From NCBI RefSeq assembly GCF_000527135.1, contig NZ_AZUP01000001.1:1426001-1490000 (forward strand): a DNA stretch of 64,000 bases. The letters are read 5' to 3'. The stretch's first letter is position 1. The number at the start of each line of letters is the position of its first letter. Positions 23,907-33,420 of the stretch are shown one piece after another. Source of the stretch: Methyloversatilis discipulorum (GTDB lineage Bacteria; Pseudomonadota; Gammaproteobacteria; Burkholderiales; Rhodocyclaceae). A model generated the notes under the pieces. The model saw nothing but the letters and a program-made list of their open reading frames with translations. It ran no database searches and was not told where the DNA came from. Made by a program: the position numbers and the translations under genes.

Positions 23907-25286
23907 TCAACCCATCATCGCCAGCGTGCTGTCGAACAGCTCGTTGGCGACGGTGATCACTTTCATGTTGGCCTGATACATCTGCTGGAACTGGATCAGG
24001 TTCACTGCCTCTTCGTCGTTGTTCACGCCGCTGGTGGACTTCCAGCCCTCTTCCGCCTGGTTGCGCACCGTGGTCGCCGTGGTCAGGGACGCCTGGTTCT
24101 GCTGGCTGTCCATGCCCAGCTTGCCGATCAGCTGCGTATTGGCGTCGCCGACCCGTACCGTGCCGAGCGAGGTCACGGTGATGGGCTGGTTGCGCAGCGC
24201 GATCATGGCCAGCAGGTTGTCGCTGTTGCCGGGCTTGGTCGGGTCGGACGAGAAGCCCAGATCCTGCGGCAGCACGCCCGGCGCGACCGACAGCATCGAG
24301 GTCGAGCTCGATGCGTCATAGACGAACAGCGGACCGCCCGCGGCTCCGCCCAGCGTGTAGCCGGCGCCGAGCTGGGTGTTCATCAGCGTGGCGATCTCCG
24401 AAGCGATGTCGCCGATGGACTGGCGCAGCGGCAGCAGCGTGCCGTACTCGAAATCGGCCAGTCCGCCGAGCTGCCCGCCCAGTCCTTCGTCGCGCACGGC
24501 GAACACTTCGCTGGCGAACTTCAGCGTCAGCGCCTGCGTGCCGGCCGGCGTGTCCTGCACTTCGAGACGCGAGGCCGTGGTGCCGACCACCAGCGGCTGC
24601 CCGCTCTTCAGCGACACGTTGCGCGAGCCGTCCGGATGGTTGACCACCTGTATCGACACCATGCCGGCCAGCCCGTCGATCGCCTGATCGCGCGCGTCCA
24701 TCAGGCCCGACGCATTGACACCGGCCGCCTCGGCCAGCGAGATGCGCTTGTTCAGATCGGCGATCAGCGCAGTGCTGGAATTGATCTGCGACACCAGCGT
24801 CGTGCGCTGCTGCGCGATCGAGGCGCGCTGATTGGCGAGCACGGTGGTGAGGTTGTTGAAGCGCTGTGCCAGCGCGTCGGCCGCGGTGATCACCTGCGCA
24901 CGCAGCGGCACCGAGCTCGGTTCCACGCTGGCGGCGTTCAACGCGCTGAAAAAGGCATCCAGACCGTTGTTGATGCCGGAAGCATCGTCGCCCATCACCT
25001 GTTCGAGCTGGTCGAGATAGGGCTGCCGGGTCGAGCGGTTCGACAGTTCCGACGCCGCCTGCCACATCTGCAGGTTCTTGTAATCGTCGCTGAAGCGCTG
25101 CAGCGACGACACCGCCACACCGCTGCCGGCCGACAGCGCACCGCTCTGCATCGGCTGCACCGAAGCCAGCACGGCGGCCTGGCGGGTGTAGCCCGGTGTC
25201 ATCACATTGGCGATGTTCTGGCCGGTGGCGCTGAGCGCGGCCTGCGCCGCCAGCGTTCCGGTCAATGCGTTGTTGATCAGGCTCAT
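23907..25286 (-). CDS. flgK: Hook-filament junction protein FlgK
   Basis: This 459-aa HAP1 has the FlgK N-terminus (LINNALTGTLAAQAALSATG, then NIANVMTPGYTRQ) and the C-terminal helix (NLIQFQQMYQANMKVITVAN). Its start overlaps the flgJ stop by 4 bp. FlgK proteins range from about 450 to 650 aa, so this is a compact version, as in lateral systems. Confidence 0.93.
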   Translation of the reverse strand: MSLINNALTGTLAAQAALSATGQNIANVMTPGYTRQAAVLASVQPMQSGALSAGSGVAVSSLQRFSDDYKNLQMWQAASELSNRSTRQPYLDQLEQVMGDDASGINNGLDAFFSALNAASVEPSSVPLRAQVITAADALAQRFNNLTTVLANQRASIAQQRTTLVSQINSSTALIADLNKRISLAEAAGVNASGLMDARDQAIDGLAGMVSIQVVNHPDGSRNVSLKSGQPLVVGTTASRLEVQDTPAGTQALTLKFASEVFAVRDEGLGGQLGGLADFEYGTLLPLRQSIGDIASEIATLMNTQLGAGYTLGGAAGGPLFVYDASSSTSMLSVAPGVLPQDLGFSSDPTKPGNSDNLLAMIALRNQPITVTSLGTVRVGDANTQLIGKLGMDSQQNQASLTTATTVRNQAEEGWKSTSGVNNDEEAVNLIQFQQMYQANMKVITVANELFDSTLAMMG

Positions 25287-25705
25287 CGGATATCCCGGGT
25301 CGTTGCGTGGCCGGGAGCGCCTTCCGCACGCTCCCCTTCGACAGAGGCGACCGCCGGCGCAGATGCATTAAATGCGACCGGCGCCGGTTGCGGCAGCAGC
25401 TGCCGCAGCAGCATGTCGGCAATGCCGAAAGCGCGCTGCGAGGCCATCGCGTCGGCGACCAGGCCGTCGGCCAGGTCCAGCATGTCCTCGTTCACGCGGT
25501 CCTTGAAAATGCTGTCTTCGCCCGCCATCTCGCGCGTGCTGCGGCGCATCTGGCGCAGGGTTTCGCTGATGAAGAAGCTCTCGAACTTGACGGCCGCTTC
25601 GGTCGCCTTCTTCAACAGGGCGGGATCGACCTGCGGTGCGACGAGTGCGGGCTGCGCCTCCGTCTGAACGGTCGCTGCGGACGATGCGATGTCGTGGACG
25701 TTCAT
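25283..25705 (-). CDS. flgJ: FlgJ N-terminal (rod cap) domain only
   Basis: This 140-aa protein matches only the N-terminal rod-scaffold half of FlgJ: KFESFFISETLRQMRRSTRE and DMLDLADGLVADAMASQRAFGIADMLLRQL, read in parts. The C-terminal muramidase half found in dual-domain FlgJ (about 310 aa) is missing here. A matching hydrolase is encoded separately at 32701-33420. The gene lies between flgI (2-bp gap) and flgK (4-bp overlap). Confidence 0.9.
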   Translation of the reverse strand: MNVHDIASSAATVQTEAQPALVAPQVDPALLKKATEAAVKFESFFISETLRQMRRSTREMAGEDSIFKDRVNEDMLDLADGLVADAMASQRAFGIADMLLRQLLPQPAPVAFNASAPAVASVEGERAEGAPGHATTRDIR

Positions 25706-25707
25706 GT

Positions 25708-26862
25708 TCAGATCACGATCAGTTCGCCATCGATTGCGCCGGCCTGATCGAGCGCCTGCAGGATGGCCATGATGTCGTCCGGCGTGGCGCCGATGCTGTT
25801 TACTGTGTCGATGATGGTCTGCAGCTTGGCACCGGCCGGCCAGTTGAACATGCGCCCGTCGCCCTGCTCCACCTCGACCTTGGAACGTGGCGTGACGGCT
25901 GTCTCGCCGCGGCTCAGCGGTGCCGGCTGACTCACGTTCGAACTTTCCGAAATGATCACCTTCAGCGAACCGTGCGACACCGCGGCCGGCCGCACGGTCA
26001 CGCCCTCGGCGATGACGACGGTGCCGGTGCGCGAGTTGAACACGACACGCGGCGTCGTCTCGCCGACCACCACGGGCAGCGCTTCGAGCTGGGCGACGAA
26101 GGCCACCCGCTGCGTCGGATCAGCCGGCGCCACGACTTCGATGGCGGTGGCGTCACGGGTCGACGCGACCTCGCCGAAACGGCCGTTGATCGCACCCACG
26201 ATATTGGTCGCCGTCTGGAAATGCGGGCGCTTCAGGCTGAGCAGCACGGTCGGTCGCACATCGAAGTCGGTCATGATTTCGCGTTCCACCGTCGCGCCGT
26301 TCGGAATGCGTCCGGAGGTCGGCGTATTGACGGTCACGCTGGATCCGCTGCGGCCGCTCGCGCTGAGGCCGCCGACCACCAGATTGCCCTGGGCCAGCGC
26401 ATAGATTTCGCCGTCTGCCGCGCGCAACTGGGTCAGCAACAGCGTGCCGCCGCGCAGGCTTTTCGAGTCGCCGAGCGAGGACACCGTCACGTCGATGCTC
26501 TGCCCCTTGCGATAGCCCGGCGGGAACACCGCGCTGACCATCACGGTGGCCACGTTCTTGCTGCGGCTCTGCGTGCCCTCCGGCAGCTTGAGGCCGAACT
26601 GCTTGAGCAGGTTGGATACCGACTGCCCGGCCGACTTGACCTGCGTGCTGTCGCCGGTACCGTGCAGACCGACCACCAGACCGAAGCCGATCAGCTGGTT
26701 CTCGCGCACGCCTTCGACGCTGACCAGATTGCGCAAGGGCTGGGTGGCGGGTGCGGCGGCAACCGCTGCCGTGCGTGCCGTCGCCGCCGGCTTCGGCGCC
26801 GCAAAGGCGCCCCAGGCGAGAAGGCAGGACAGGACGGCCAGGAGGGTCCGGCGGAAGATCAT
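25708..26862 (-). CDS. flgI: Flagellar P-ring protein FlgI
   Basis: This 384-aa periplasmic protein has a Sec signal peptide ([20 protein letters not shown], cleavage after AFA). The core shows the FlgI hallmarks [32 protein letters not shown] and [11 protein letters not shown]. It assembles the P ring in the peptidoglycan layer around the rod. GAGGA precedes the start. It follows flgH by 10 bp. Confidence 0.95.
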   Translation of the reverse strand: MIFRRTLLAVLSCLLAWGAFAAPKPAATARTAAVAAAPATQPLRNLVSVEGVRENQLIGFGLVVGLHGTGDSTQVKSAGQSVSNLLKQFGLKLPEGTQSRSKNVATVMVSAVFPPGYRKGQSIDVTVSSLGDSKSLRGGTLLLTQLRAADGEIYALAQGNLVVGGLSASGRSGSSVTVNTPTSGRIPNGATVEREIMTDFDVRPTVLLSLKRPHFQTATNIVGAINGRFGEVASTRDATAIEVVAPADPTQRVAFVAQLEALPVVVGETTPRVVFNSRTGTVVIAEGVTVRPAAVSHGSLKVIISESSNVSQPAPLSRGETAVTPRSKVEVEQGDGRMFNWPAGAKLQTIIDTVNSIGATPDDIMAILQALDQAGAIDGELIVI

Positions 26863-26872
26863 CGTTGCGTCC

Positions 26873-27538
26873 TCAGAAGGGCATCAGCGCGCCGACGAAG
26901 AAGCGCAGCAGCCAGCCCGGGCTGTTGGCGTCCGCCAGCACGCCTTCGCCGGAATAGGAAATGCGGGCATTGGCCACGCGTTGCGAGGACACGGTGTTGT
27001 CCGAACTGATGTCGGACGCACGCACATAGCCCTGCAGGCGCACGGTCTCGTCGCCCTGGTTCAGGTACAGCGTCTTCTCGCCGCTGACGCGCAGCAGGCC
27101 GTTGGGCAGCACCTCGTGCACGATGACGGTGATCGAGCCCTGCAGCCGGTTCTGCTGCGAACTGGTCGAGTTGCCCTTGAAGTCGGTCTGTGCGTCGACG
27201 CTGACGTCGGTCTTGAAGCGCTTGCCGGCGATCACCGTCGGCTGCATCGCGACACCGCTTTCCTTGCCGAAGGTGGTACCGGCCGCCTTGCTCGCCTGCG
27301 TCGTTTCCTGCAGCACCACGGTGACCACGTCGCCGGTGCGGAAGGCGCGGCTGTCCGAGGTGAGCGACCAGGCCGATGCAGGCTGGAACACGCCGCCGCC
27401 CGCCCCCGCCAGCGGCGGCTGTACCGGCGGCGGCAGGCGGTCGGTCTCCGCCAGCGGCGGCGCCTTGTGCTCGAGGCTTGCGCAGGCGGTGAGGCACAGC
27501 GGCACGAGCAGCGCGATGAGGCGGGCCGGATGGCGCAT
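26873..27538 (-). CDS. flgH: Flagellar L-ring lipoprotein FlgH
   Basis: This 221-aa lipoprotein has signal and lipobox PLCLTAC, so the mature protein is lipid-modified at the cysteine and sits in the outer membrane. FlgH features include [38 protein letters not shown] and a C-terminal ISYSGEG. Its ATG shares one base with the flgG stop. Confidence 0.95.
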   Translation of the reverse strand: MRHPARLIALLVPLCLTACASLEHKAPPLAETDRLPPPVQPPLAGAGGGVFQPASAWSLTSDSRAFRTGDVVTVVLQETTQASKAAGTTFGKESGVAMQPTVIAGKRFKTDVSVDAQTDFKGNSTSSQQNRLQGSITVIVHEVLPNGLLRVSGEKTLYLNQGDETVRLQGYVRASDISSDNTVSSQRVANARISYSGEGVLADANSPGWLLRFFVGALMPF

Positions 27539-28326
27539 CAGCGAACGGCCTGGGCGAGGTACTGCATCATGTTGTCGGCGGCCGACAGCACCTTGGTGTT
27601 CATTTCATAGGTGCGCTGGGCGGCGATCATGTCCACCATTTCCTCGACCACCTGCACGTTGGACCCTTCGAGCGCGCCCTGCTTGAGCTTGCCCAGACCT
27701 TCCTCGCCGGGGTTGCCTTCGGTCGGCACGCCGCTGGCGGCCGTCTCCTGATAGAGGTTGTCGCCCATCGCCAGCAGACCGGCCGGATTGACGAAGCTCA
27801 CCAGCGTGAGCTGGCCGACTTCCTGCGGCGCGGCCTGACCCGGCACCGTGACCGACACCATGCCGTTCTCGCCTATCGTGATCGCGGTGGCGTTCTGCGG
27901 GATGTTGATTTCCGGAATGATGGGCAGGCCCTGCGCGGTCACCAGCAGGCCTTCGGCGTTCTTCTGCAGCTGGCCGGCGCGGGTGTAGGCGATGTCGCCG
28001 TTCGGGCGCTGCACCTGCAGGAAGCCGATGCCGGAGATGGCGACGTCGAGCGACTGGCCAGTGGTCTGCAGATTGCCGGTGGTAAACACCTTCTGCGTGG
28101 CGACCAGCCGGGTGCCGGTGCCCAGCTGCACGCCGCCCGGGCTCACCGTGTTGTCGTCGCGCTGCGCGCCCGGTTCGCGTTCGATCTGGTAGAACAGATC
28201 CTCGAACAGCACGCGGTCGCGCTTGAAGCCGACCGTGTTCACGTTGGCCAGGTTGTTGGCGATGGCCTGCAGCTTCGCGTCCTGCGCCTGCACGCCGGTC
28301 TTGCTGATCCACATTGCGGGATTCAT
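27538..28326 (-). CDS. flgG: Distal rod protein FlgG
   Basis: This 262-aa rod protein has the N-terminal SKTGVQAQDAKLQAIANNLA and ANVNTVGFKRDRVLFEDL, and the C-terminal VEEMVDMIAAQRTYEMNTKV shared by rod and hook proteins. The length matches FlgG (about 260 aa). An AGGAG site precedes the start. It forms the distal rod that crosses the P and L rings. Confidence 0.95.
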   Translation of the reverse strand: MNPAMWISKTGVQAQDAKLQAIANNLANVNTVGFKRDRVLFEDLFYQIEREPGAQRDDNTVSPGGVQLGTGTRLVATQKVFTTGNLQTTGQSLDVAISGIGFLQVQRPNGDIAYTRAGQLQKNAEGLLVTAQGLPIIPEINIPQNATAITIGENGMVSVTVPGQAAPQEVGQLTLVSFVNPAGLLAMGDNLYQETAASGVPTEGNPGEEGLGKLKQGALEGSNVQVVEEMVDMIAAQRTYEMNTKVLSAADNMMQYLAQAVR

Positions 28327-28360
28327 GTCGTCTCTCCTGTGTCGGCAGTGCTGCCGTTCG

Positions 28361-29086
28361 TCATTCGCGGATCAGGCGGTTGCCCGTATCGGCCATCGAA
28401 TCGGCGGCCTTGTAAAGCTTCATCTGCAGTTCGAATTCGCGGTTCAGTGCCATCGTCGCGACCATTTCCTCGACCGCGGACACATTGCTGCCTTCGAGAA
28501 AACCGGCGCGCACACGCACCGTCGGGTCGGCCGGCAGTTCGTCCTGACCGCGGCTCACCAGCAGGCCGGCCTCGTTCTTGATCACCGTTGCCGGATCCGG
28601 ACGCACCAGCTTCAGGCGTTCCAGCGGCTGCATCAATGGCTGCCCGGGCGGACGGATCGAAATCGTGCCGTCCTCGCCGATCGCCAGCTGTGAGTACGGC
28701 GGCAGCACGATGGTGCCACCCTCGCCCATCACCGCGCGGCCATTCACGGTCAGCGTGCCTTCGGCATCGACGGTGAGCGCGCCGGCCCGCGTATAGGCCT
28801 CGCCGTCGCCCCACTGCACGGCGAGATAGCCGTCGCCGGAAATGGCGACGTCGAGGTCGCGGTCGGTCTGCTTCAGCGTGCCCTGGCGGTTGGACACCGA
28901 GTCGGCGCGCAGCCGGCCGAGGTGGCGGGCGTCGTAACCGTAGCCCTGCACCGCCTCGCTGACCGACATTTCGAGATCGGCACGAAAGCCGGGCGTGTCC
29001 GCGTTGGCGAGGTTGTTGGCGCGCACCTGCTGCGCATGCAGCGCGCGCTCGGCGCCGCTCATCGCGGTATAGATCAGCGCATCCAT
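28361..29086 (-). CDS. flgF: Proximal rod protein FlgF
   Basis: This 241-aa rod protein starts at MDALIYTAMSGAERALHAQQ, followed by RANNLANADTPGFRADLEM. The C-terminal half contains VEEMVATMALNREFELQMKL. The length matches FlgF (about 240-250 aa) and the order flgE-flgF-flgG is standard. A 34-bp gap separates it from flgG. Confidence 0.94.
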   Translation of the reverse strand: MDALIYTAMSGAERALHAQQVRANNLANADTPGFRADLEMSVSEAVQGYGYDARHLGRLRADSVSNRQGTLKQTDRDLDVAISGDGYLAVQWGDGEAYTRAGALTVDAEGTLTVNGRAVMGEGGTIVLPPYSQLAIGEDGTISIRPPGQPLMQPLERLKLVRPDPATVIKNEAGLLVSRGQDELPADPTVRVRAGFLEGSNVSAVEEMVATMALNREFELQMKLYKAADSMADTGNRLIRE

Positions 29087-29098
29087 GGCCGGTCTCTG

Positions 29099-30286
29099 TT
29101 ACAGCGCCTGCATCAGCGACTGCATCATTTCGGTCTGCGTCGAGATCACCTTGCTGTTGGCCTGGTAATTGCGCTGTGCCGACATCAGGCCCACCAGTTC
29201 CGAGGTCATATCGACGTTCGACTGCTCCAGCGCGCCACCGGTCAGCGCGCCGGCCATGCCGGTGCCGGGCGTGAAATAAAGCGGATCGCCGGACAGCGAC
29301 GAACTGGTCCAGCTGGTGTCGCTGACCGGGGTCAGCGAGGCCTCGTCCGGGAACACCGCCAGCGCGATGCGGCCGACCGGCTCCTTCACGTTGTTGCTGT
29401 ACTGCGCGATGACCGAGCCGTCTTCGGCGATCTGCACGCCTATCATCGTGCCCGAAGCGTAACCGTTGGCCGCGTTGACCCGCACGGTGGCGTCGCCGCC
29501 GAACTGCGTGGTGCCGGTGTAGTCGATGTCCACGCTCAGCGCGGCAGCCCCCGCCGGCGTGCCGAGCGCCAGCGCGACCGGTGCGGCCGGCGTGACCAGC
29601 GCGCCGCTGGTGTTGAAGTCCATCACCGTCGTCGTCGGCAGTGCCGCGCCGTCGAAGGTGTAGTGGGCGGTGATCTGGTTGGTGCCGGTCTTGACGAAGT
29701 ACTGGCCGACGCTGTGCTTGCCGCCCAGCGAGTCATAGACGACCGCCACCTGCGAACTGTTGAAGGTGAGCGGATTGGCCGGATCGAAAGGCGCGGCCGC
29801 CGGTGCAGCCCAGTCGGCCGACATGTTGCCGACGTACTGCAGCGTGTCGCTCGGCTTCGCGGGCACCTGGCCGGCGGGCACCTTGAGGTCGCCCATGGCG
29901 CCCAGCGTGGTGCTGCCGGATTGCATTTCGTAGCCCTGCAGGCGGCGGCCGAAGGTGTCGACGACGAAGCCGTCCTTGTCGGTCGAGAAGATGCCGACGC
30001 GGCTGAACAGTGAGGCGCCGGCGGTGTCGCGCGTCACGAAGAAGCCGCGGCCCTGGATCGCCGCATCGAGGCCGCGACCGGTGGTGAGCACGCCGCCGCC
30101 GATGTCTATGCTCTGCGTCAGCGAAGCCACCTCGACGCCGGTCGGCTGGGTACCGGCATACATCGCGGCGAAGTTCGCACGACTGGACTTGAAGCCATAG
30201 GTGCCGGTGTTGGCGATGTTGTTGCTGATGGTTTCGAGCTGGGTGTTGATCGCATTGATGCCGGACAGCGCGATTTCATAACTCAT
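29099..30286 (-). CDS. flgE: Flagellar hook protein FlgE
   Basis: This 395-aa hook subunit has the N-terminal SGINAINTQLETISNNIANT and YGFKSSRANFAAMYAG, and the C-terminal LVGLMSAQRNYQANSKVIST. It polymerises into the hook under control of FliK. It starts 17 bp after flgD. The length is normal for a compact FlgE. Confidence 0.95.
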   Translation of the reverse strand: MSYEIALSGINAINTQLETISNNIANTGTYGFKSSRANFAAMYAGTQPTGVEVASLTQSIDIGGGVLTTGRGLDAAIQGRGFFVTRDTAGASLFSRVGIFSTDKDGFVVDTFGRRLQGYEMQSGSTTLGAMGDLKVPAGQVPAKPSDTLQYVGNMSADWAAPAAAPFDPANPLTFNSSQVAVVYDSLGGKHSVGQYFVKTGTNQITAHYTFDGAALPTTTVMDFNTSGALVTPAAPVALALGTPAGAAALSVDIDYTGTTQFGGDATVRVNAANGYASGTMIGVQIAEDGSVIAQYSNNVKEPVGRIALAVFPDEASLTPVSDTSWTSSSLSGDPLYFTPGTGMAGALTGGALEQSNVDMTSELVGLMSAQRNYQANSKVISTQTEMMQSLMQAL

Positions 30287-30303
30287 GGACCGTATCCTCT
30301 CTT

Positions 30304-30972
30304 TCAGTTGACCGACGTGGCCGGACGGCCGTTGAAACGTGTGATGTAGGCCGGCGACACCTCGCCCAGGCCGGCGACGTTGAGGGCGACATTGCCGCTG
30401 CCGGCCATGCGCACGCTGAGCAGCCGGCCGGCGATCTCGGTGGCCGGCGTCTCGCCTGTTTCCGTCTCGACGCGCAGCGTGTGCGCGCCGGGCGGCAGGC
30501 CGAGCTCGGCAGGATCGATCTCGAACGGCACTTCGCCGGCCGCCCGGGTGCCCAGCTCGATGCGGCGCTCGACGCCGTCCGGGCCACTCAGAACGAGCGT
30601 CGTGCGCGCGCTCGACGACGTCAGCGTGAATGCGCCGCTGACCGGCTCGCTGCCGACCTCGACGGTGTCGGTATTCACCATGATTTCCGAACCGACCTGC
30701 GCGCCGAGCGCCAGCACCTGCAGGCTGGACAGCACCGACGCGTTGGCGCCGGTCTGTTCGGCCAGCGCCTGCAGCGACTCGACCTGGCTGAGCTGCGTCA
30801 GCTGATTGACGAAGTCGCTCGGGTCGGTCGGCTCCAGCGGGTTCTGGTTGCGGATCTGCGCCACCAGCAGCTTGGTGAACAGTTCGGTCGGCGAACCCTG
30901 TTCGCCGTTCGCCGCCTGCACGGCGTCGGACGCGCTGCCCTGGCTGCCGCCTACTACCTGACTGGTCTGCAT
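30304..30972 (-). CDS. flgD: Hook-capping protein FlgD
   Basis: This 222-aa cap protein has the FlgD N-terminus (TELFTKLLVAQIRNQNPLEP, then TDPSDFVNQLTQLSQVESL). The middle to C-terminal part is a FlgD Ig/tudor-like region including SGPDGVERRIELG and PGAHTLRVETETG. It scaffolds hook growth and is later released. It is 4 bp after flgC. Confidence 0.94.
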   Translation of the reverse strand: MQTSQVVGGSQGSASDAVQAANGEQGSPTELFTKLLVAQIRNQNPLEPTDPSDFVNQLTQLSQVESLQALAEQTGANASVLSSLQVLALGAQVGSEIMVNTDTVEVGSEPVSGAFTLTSSSARTTLVLSGPDGVERRIELGTRAAGEVPFEIDPAELGLPPGAHTLRVETETGETPATEIAGRLLSVRMAGSGNVALNVAGLGEVSPAYITRFNGRPATSVN

Positions 30973-30976
30973 GGCC

Positions 30977-31402
30977 TCACCCCTCTCCGAGTTTCAGAAG
31001 GGCCTGCTGCATCGACTTGACGCGACCGAGCACTTCCACGTTGGTTTCAAAGGCACGCGACGCCGACATCATGTCGGTCATCTCGGCCACCGAATTCACA
31101 TTGGTGTAGAACACCATGCCGTCCTCATCGGCCAGCGGATTGTCAGGTTCGTACACCGAACGCAGAGGTTCGGTGCTCTCGACCACGTCGAGCACCTGCA
31201 CGCGACCGGCCACCGCCGGCGCGCCGCCGACGTCCTCGCCGCCGAGCAGCGTGGCGAACACCGGCTTGCGCGCGCGGTAGGCCGTCTCTTCCGATCCGGA
31301 CGCCGAATGCGCATTGGCGAGGTTGCTGGAAATGGTGTTGAGCCGCACGGTCTGGGCGGCCATGGCCGAGCCGGCGATCTGGGTGATGTCGCGGAATGAC
31401 AT
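30977..31402 (-). CDS. flgC: Proximal rod protein FlgC
   Basis: This 141-aa rod protein starts at MSFRDITQIAGSAMAAQTVR. It has NTISSNLANAHSASGSEETA and the C-terminal VAEMTDMMSASRAFETNVEV. A longer upstream reading overlaps flgB and was rejected. It starts 2 bp after the flgB stop. Confidence 0.94.
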   Translation of the reverse strand: MSFRDITQIAGSAMAAQTVRLNTISSNLANAHSASGSEETAYRARKPVFATLLGGEDVGGAPAVAGRVQVLDVVESTEPLRSVYEPDNPLADEDGMVFYTNVNSVAEMTDMMSASRAFETNVEVLGRVKSMQQALLKLGEG

Positions 31403-31404
31403 GG

Positions 31405-31770
31405 CTATTGTCCGGCGATGGCTTTCGCCAGCCCCTTGAGTTTCATGTTGGCGAAGGTGAGGCTGATCTGGAAATCGGAGGTGTTCTGCGAGAAGGCGGC
31501 CTGCTCGACACCGAGTTCGACCGTGTTGCCGTCCTGTGCCGCGTGAAAAGGCACGCGATAGAGCGTTTCGCCCCCCTCGCTGTCGAGTGACAGACCTCCG
31601 GCCTCGCCCGCCATCGCCTGGCGCAGACTGGCGCCGAAGTCGACGTCGCGCGCCTGGTAACCCGGCGTGTTCTGGTTGGCGATGTTCTCGGCGATCACCC
31701 GCGTGCGCTCCGCACGCAGCTGCAGGGCCTGGCCGTGCACGCCGAGCGCCTTCCCGAAATCGATACCCAT
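31405..31770 (-). CDS. flgB: Proximal rod protein FlgB
   Basis: This 121-aa rod protein starts at MGIDFGKALGVHGQALQLRA, 6 nt after AGGAG, and continues with IAENIANQNTPGYQARDVDF. It is first in the eleven-gene flg operon plus the LafW-position gene. Upstream lies a 202-bp divergent region shared with flgA, holding the conserved motif at 31852-31866. Confidence 0.93.
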   Translation of the reverse strand: MGIDFGKALGVHGQALQLRAERTRVIAENIANQNTPGYQARDVDFGASLRQAMAGEAGGLSLDSEGGETLYRVPFHAAQDGNTVELGVEQAAFSQNTSDFQISLTFANMKLKGLAKAIAGQ

Positions 31771-31851
31771 GTCGGCTCCTGTCTGTATCGCCGGCAAGCT
31801 GATCGGGGCGTCGCGCTGATGCGACACCGGCGTTCATCCGGTCGGCGTTTG

Positions 31852-31866
31852 TTAAGCGTATGCGTA
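31852..31866 (-). promoter_or_regulatory. Conserved flagellar motif TAnnCGTACGGTTAA (flgB/flgA copy)
   Basis: The minus strand reads TACGCATACGCTTAA. It matches the copies upstream of fliE (TACACGTACGGTTAA) and fliM (TAGGCGTACGGTTAA, TATCCGTACGGTTGA). It lies 82 bp before flgB and 107 bp before the divergent flgA, so it could control both. Confidence 0.6.
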
Positions 31867-31972
31867 TAGTTCAGGGACACCATCGACAATCCGCCGGCGA
31901 ACTTGAGGCCCCGGATGCGGATATTTCTCACGCCCGCATTGCTGTTACCTTCACCGGCCACAGGAGACCCCG

Positions 31973-32707
31973 ATGCACCGAAGAACTCATCCGAACCGCA
32001 TGCGCCACGCCCTCTGCATGGTCGTCGCGCTGTCCTGCCTGCCCGCTGCCGCGCAGGCCGACGGCACCGCACAGATCGTCGGCCAGGTCGAGGCCGCCGC
32101 GCGGCTGCAGCTCGAACAGCAGGCCGAGCGCATGGGGCTGACCGATGCGCGCATCAGCGTGACCGTGCAGCCCCCGTACAAGCCGCCACCGCCCTGCGCC
32201 GGGCGCATCGAGGTCGAGGCGCTGGACGTCAGATCACCGTCGCACCTGCGCTATGCCGCGCGCTGCGCCGGCGACGGCGGCTGGACGCGCAAGGTGCAGG
32301 CTCGCGCCCGCATCGTTGCCGACGTGGTCGTCGCGGCGACCGATATCGCGGCCGGACATCCGATCGGCGACGCCGACATCGACGTCGACGCGCGCGACGT
32401 GACCGCCGTCGCCGACTTTTTCGCCGATCCGTCCGAGGTGATCGGCATGACCGGTCGCCGCCCGCTGAAAGCGGGCGATCTGTTGCGCAAGCGCCTGCTG
32501 ACGGCCGCCCTGCTGGTGAAGCGCGGCGACGCGGTACGCATCGTCGCGCGCAACGAAGGCATCGAAGTACAGGTGGCCGGCGAAGCGCTCGATGCGGGTG
32601 GCATCGGCGACATGGTGCGCGTGCGCAATCTGTCTTCCGGCACGGTGTTGCGCGCCCGCGTCATCGGCGCCGGTGACGTCGAGACGGTCACGCGCGGCGC
32701 TCAATAG
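31973..32707 (+). CDS. flgA: P-ring chaperone FlgA
   Basis: This 244-aa periplasmic chaperone for FlgI has a Sec signal (MRHALCMVVALSCLPAAAQA, which ends at the likely cleavage). The C-terminal SAF-type domain is typical: AATDIAAGHPIGDADIDVDA, then GRRPLKAGDLLRKRLL and VRVRNLSSGTVLRARVIG. An AGGAG site lies 7 nt before the start. It is divergent from flgB. Its last codons overlap the 3' end of the convergent muramidase gene by 7 bp. Confidence 0.92.
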   Translation: MHRRTHPNRMRHALCMVVALSCLPAAAQADGTAQIVGQVEAAARLQLEQQAERMGLTDARISVTVQPPYKPPPPCAGRIEVEALDVRSPSHLRYAARCAGDGGWTRKVQARARIVADVVVAATDIAAGHPIGDADIDVDARDVTAVADFFADPSEVIGMTGRRPLKAGDLLRKRLLTAALLVKRGDAVRIVARNEGIEVQVAGEALDAGGIGDMVRVRNLSSGTVLRARVIGAGDVETVTRGAQ

Positions 32708-33420
32708 CCGCGCGTGCGGATCTGGCCGGCCAGCCGCACCAGCTTGTCGGCATAGGCCGGATCGGTGGCGTAGCCACCCTGCACCAGCCCGTCGGCGAAC
32801 GCCTGCACATTGCTGCCCGCATTCAGCGCGCCGGCATAGCGCGGATTGTCGAGAAGCAAGCGGGCGTAGTCGCTGAAGGCACCGGCGCGGTCGGCATAGC
32901 TGCGGAAGCTGGCGCTCACCGATGCATCGACACCTTCCAGGTATTCGGTCGTGCGCGCCTCGACCGTGGCGCCGCGCCACGCCCCGCTCGCCTTGATGCC
33001 GAACAGGTTATGACTGTCGCTGCCGTCGGCCGCACGCAGCGGCTTCTGTCCCCAACCGGATTCCAGCGCAGCATGCGCGATCACCGCTTCGCTGCTCACG
33101 CCCAGCCTCTGCGCGACCTCGGTCGCCCACGGGCGTATGCCGGCGACGAAATCGCGCCGACCGGCATCGTCCGCGCCGGTCACCGTGCTCGCGCCGGCGC
33201 TCCGCGTCGTGTTGCGCAGCAGCTGCGCTTCCGGGCTGAGCGTGGCCGCGCTGCCGGCGAAGTCTGCTCCGCCGGCCGAGCCCTGACGGATGAAGCGGTC
33301 GACCTCAGCCGACACTTCGCCGAACAGCGGCGCGAACTGTCCGGCGGCGCCGGTCGGCGCCAGCGGGCGCGTCGGCTCGACGTTGGGCGTCAGCGCACGC
33401 GCCGCCTCAGGTCGGAGCAT
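32701..33420 (-). CDS. Separate flagellar muramidase (FlgJ C-terminal-like, GH73 glucosaminidase)
   Basis: This 239-aa protein has a disordered N-terminus and a GH73-type domain from about residue 90 (RRDFVAGIRPWATEVAQRLG). The catalytic-glutamate motif is AHAALESGWGQK, followed by NLFGIKASGAWRG and TTEYLEG. This is the half missing from the short FlgJ at 25283-25705. It has no Sec signal, as expected if exported through the flagellar apparatus. It overlaps flgN by 14 bp and ends the minus-strand operon, converging on flgA. The role would be clearing peptidoglycan for the rod. Confidence 0.87.
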   Translation of the reverse strand: MLRPEAARALTPNVEPTRPLAPTGAAGQFAPLFGEVSAEVDRFIRQGSAGGADFAGSAATLSPEAQLLRNTTRSAGASTVTGADDAGRRDFVAGIRPWATEVAQRLGVSSEAVIAHAALESGWGQKPLRAADGSDSHNLFGIKASGAWRGATVEARTTEYLEGVDASVSASFRSYADRAGAFSDYARLLLDNPRYAGALNAGSNVQAFADGLVQGGYATDPAYADKLVRLAGQIRTRGY

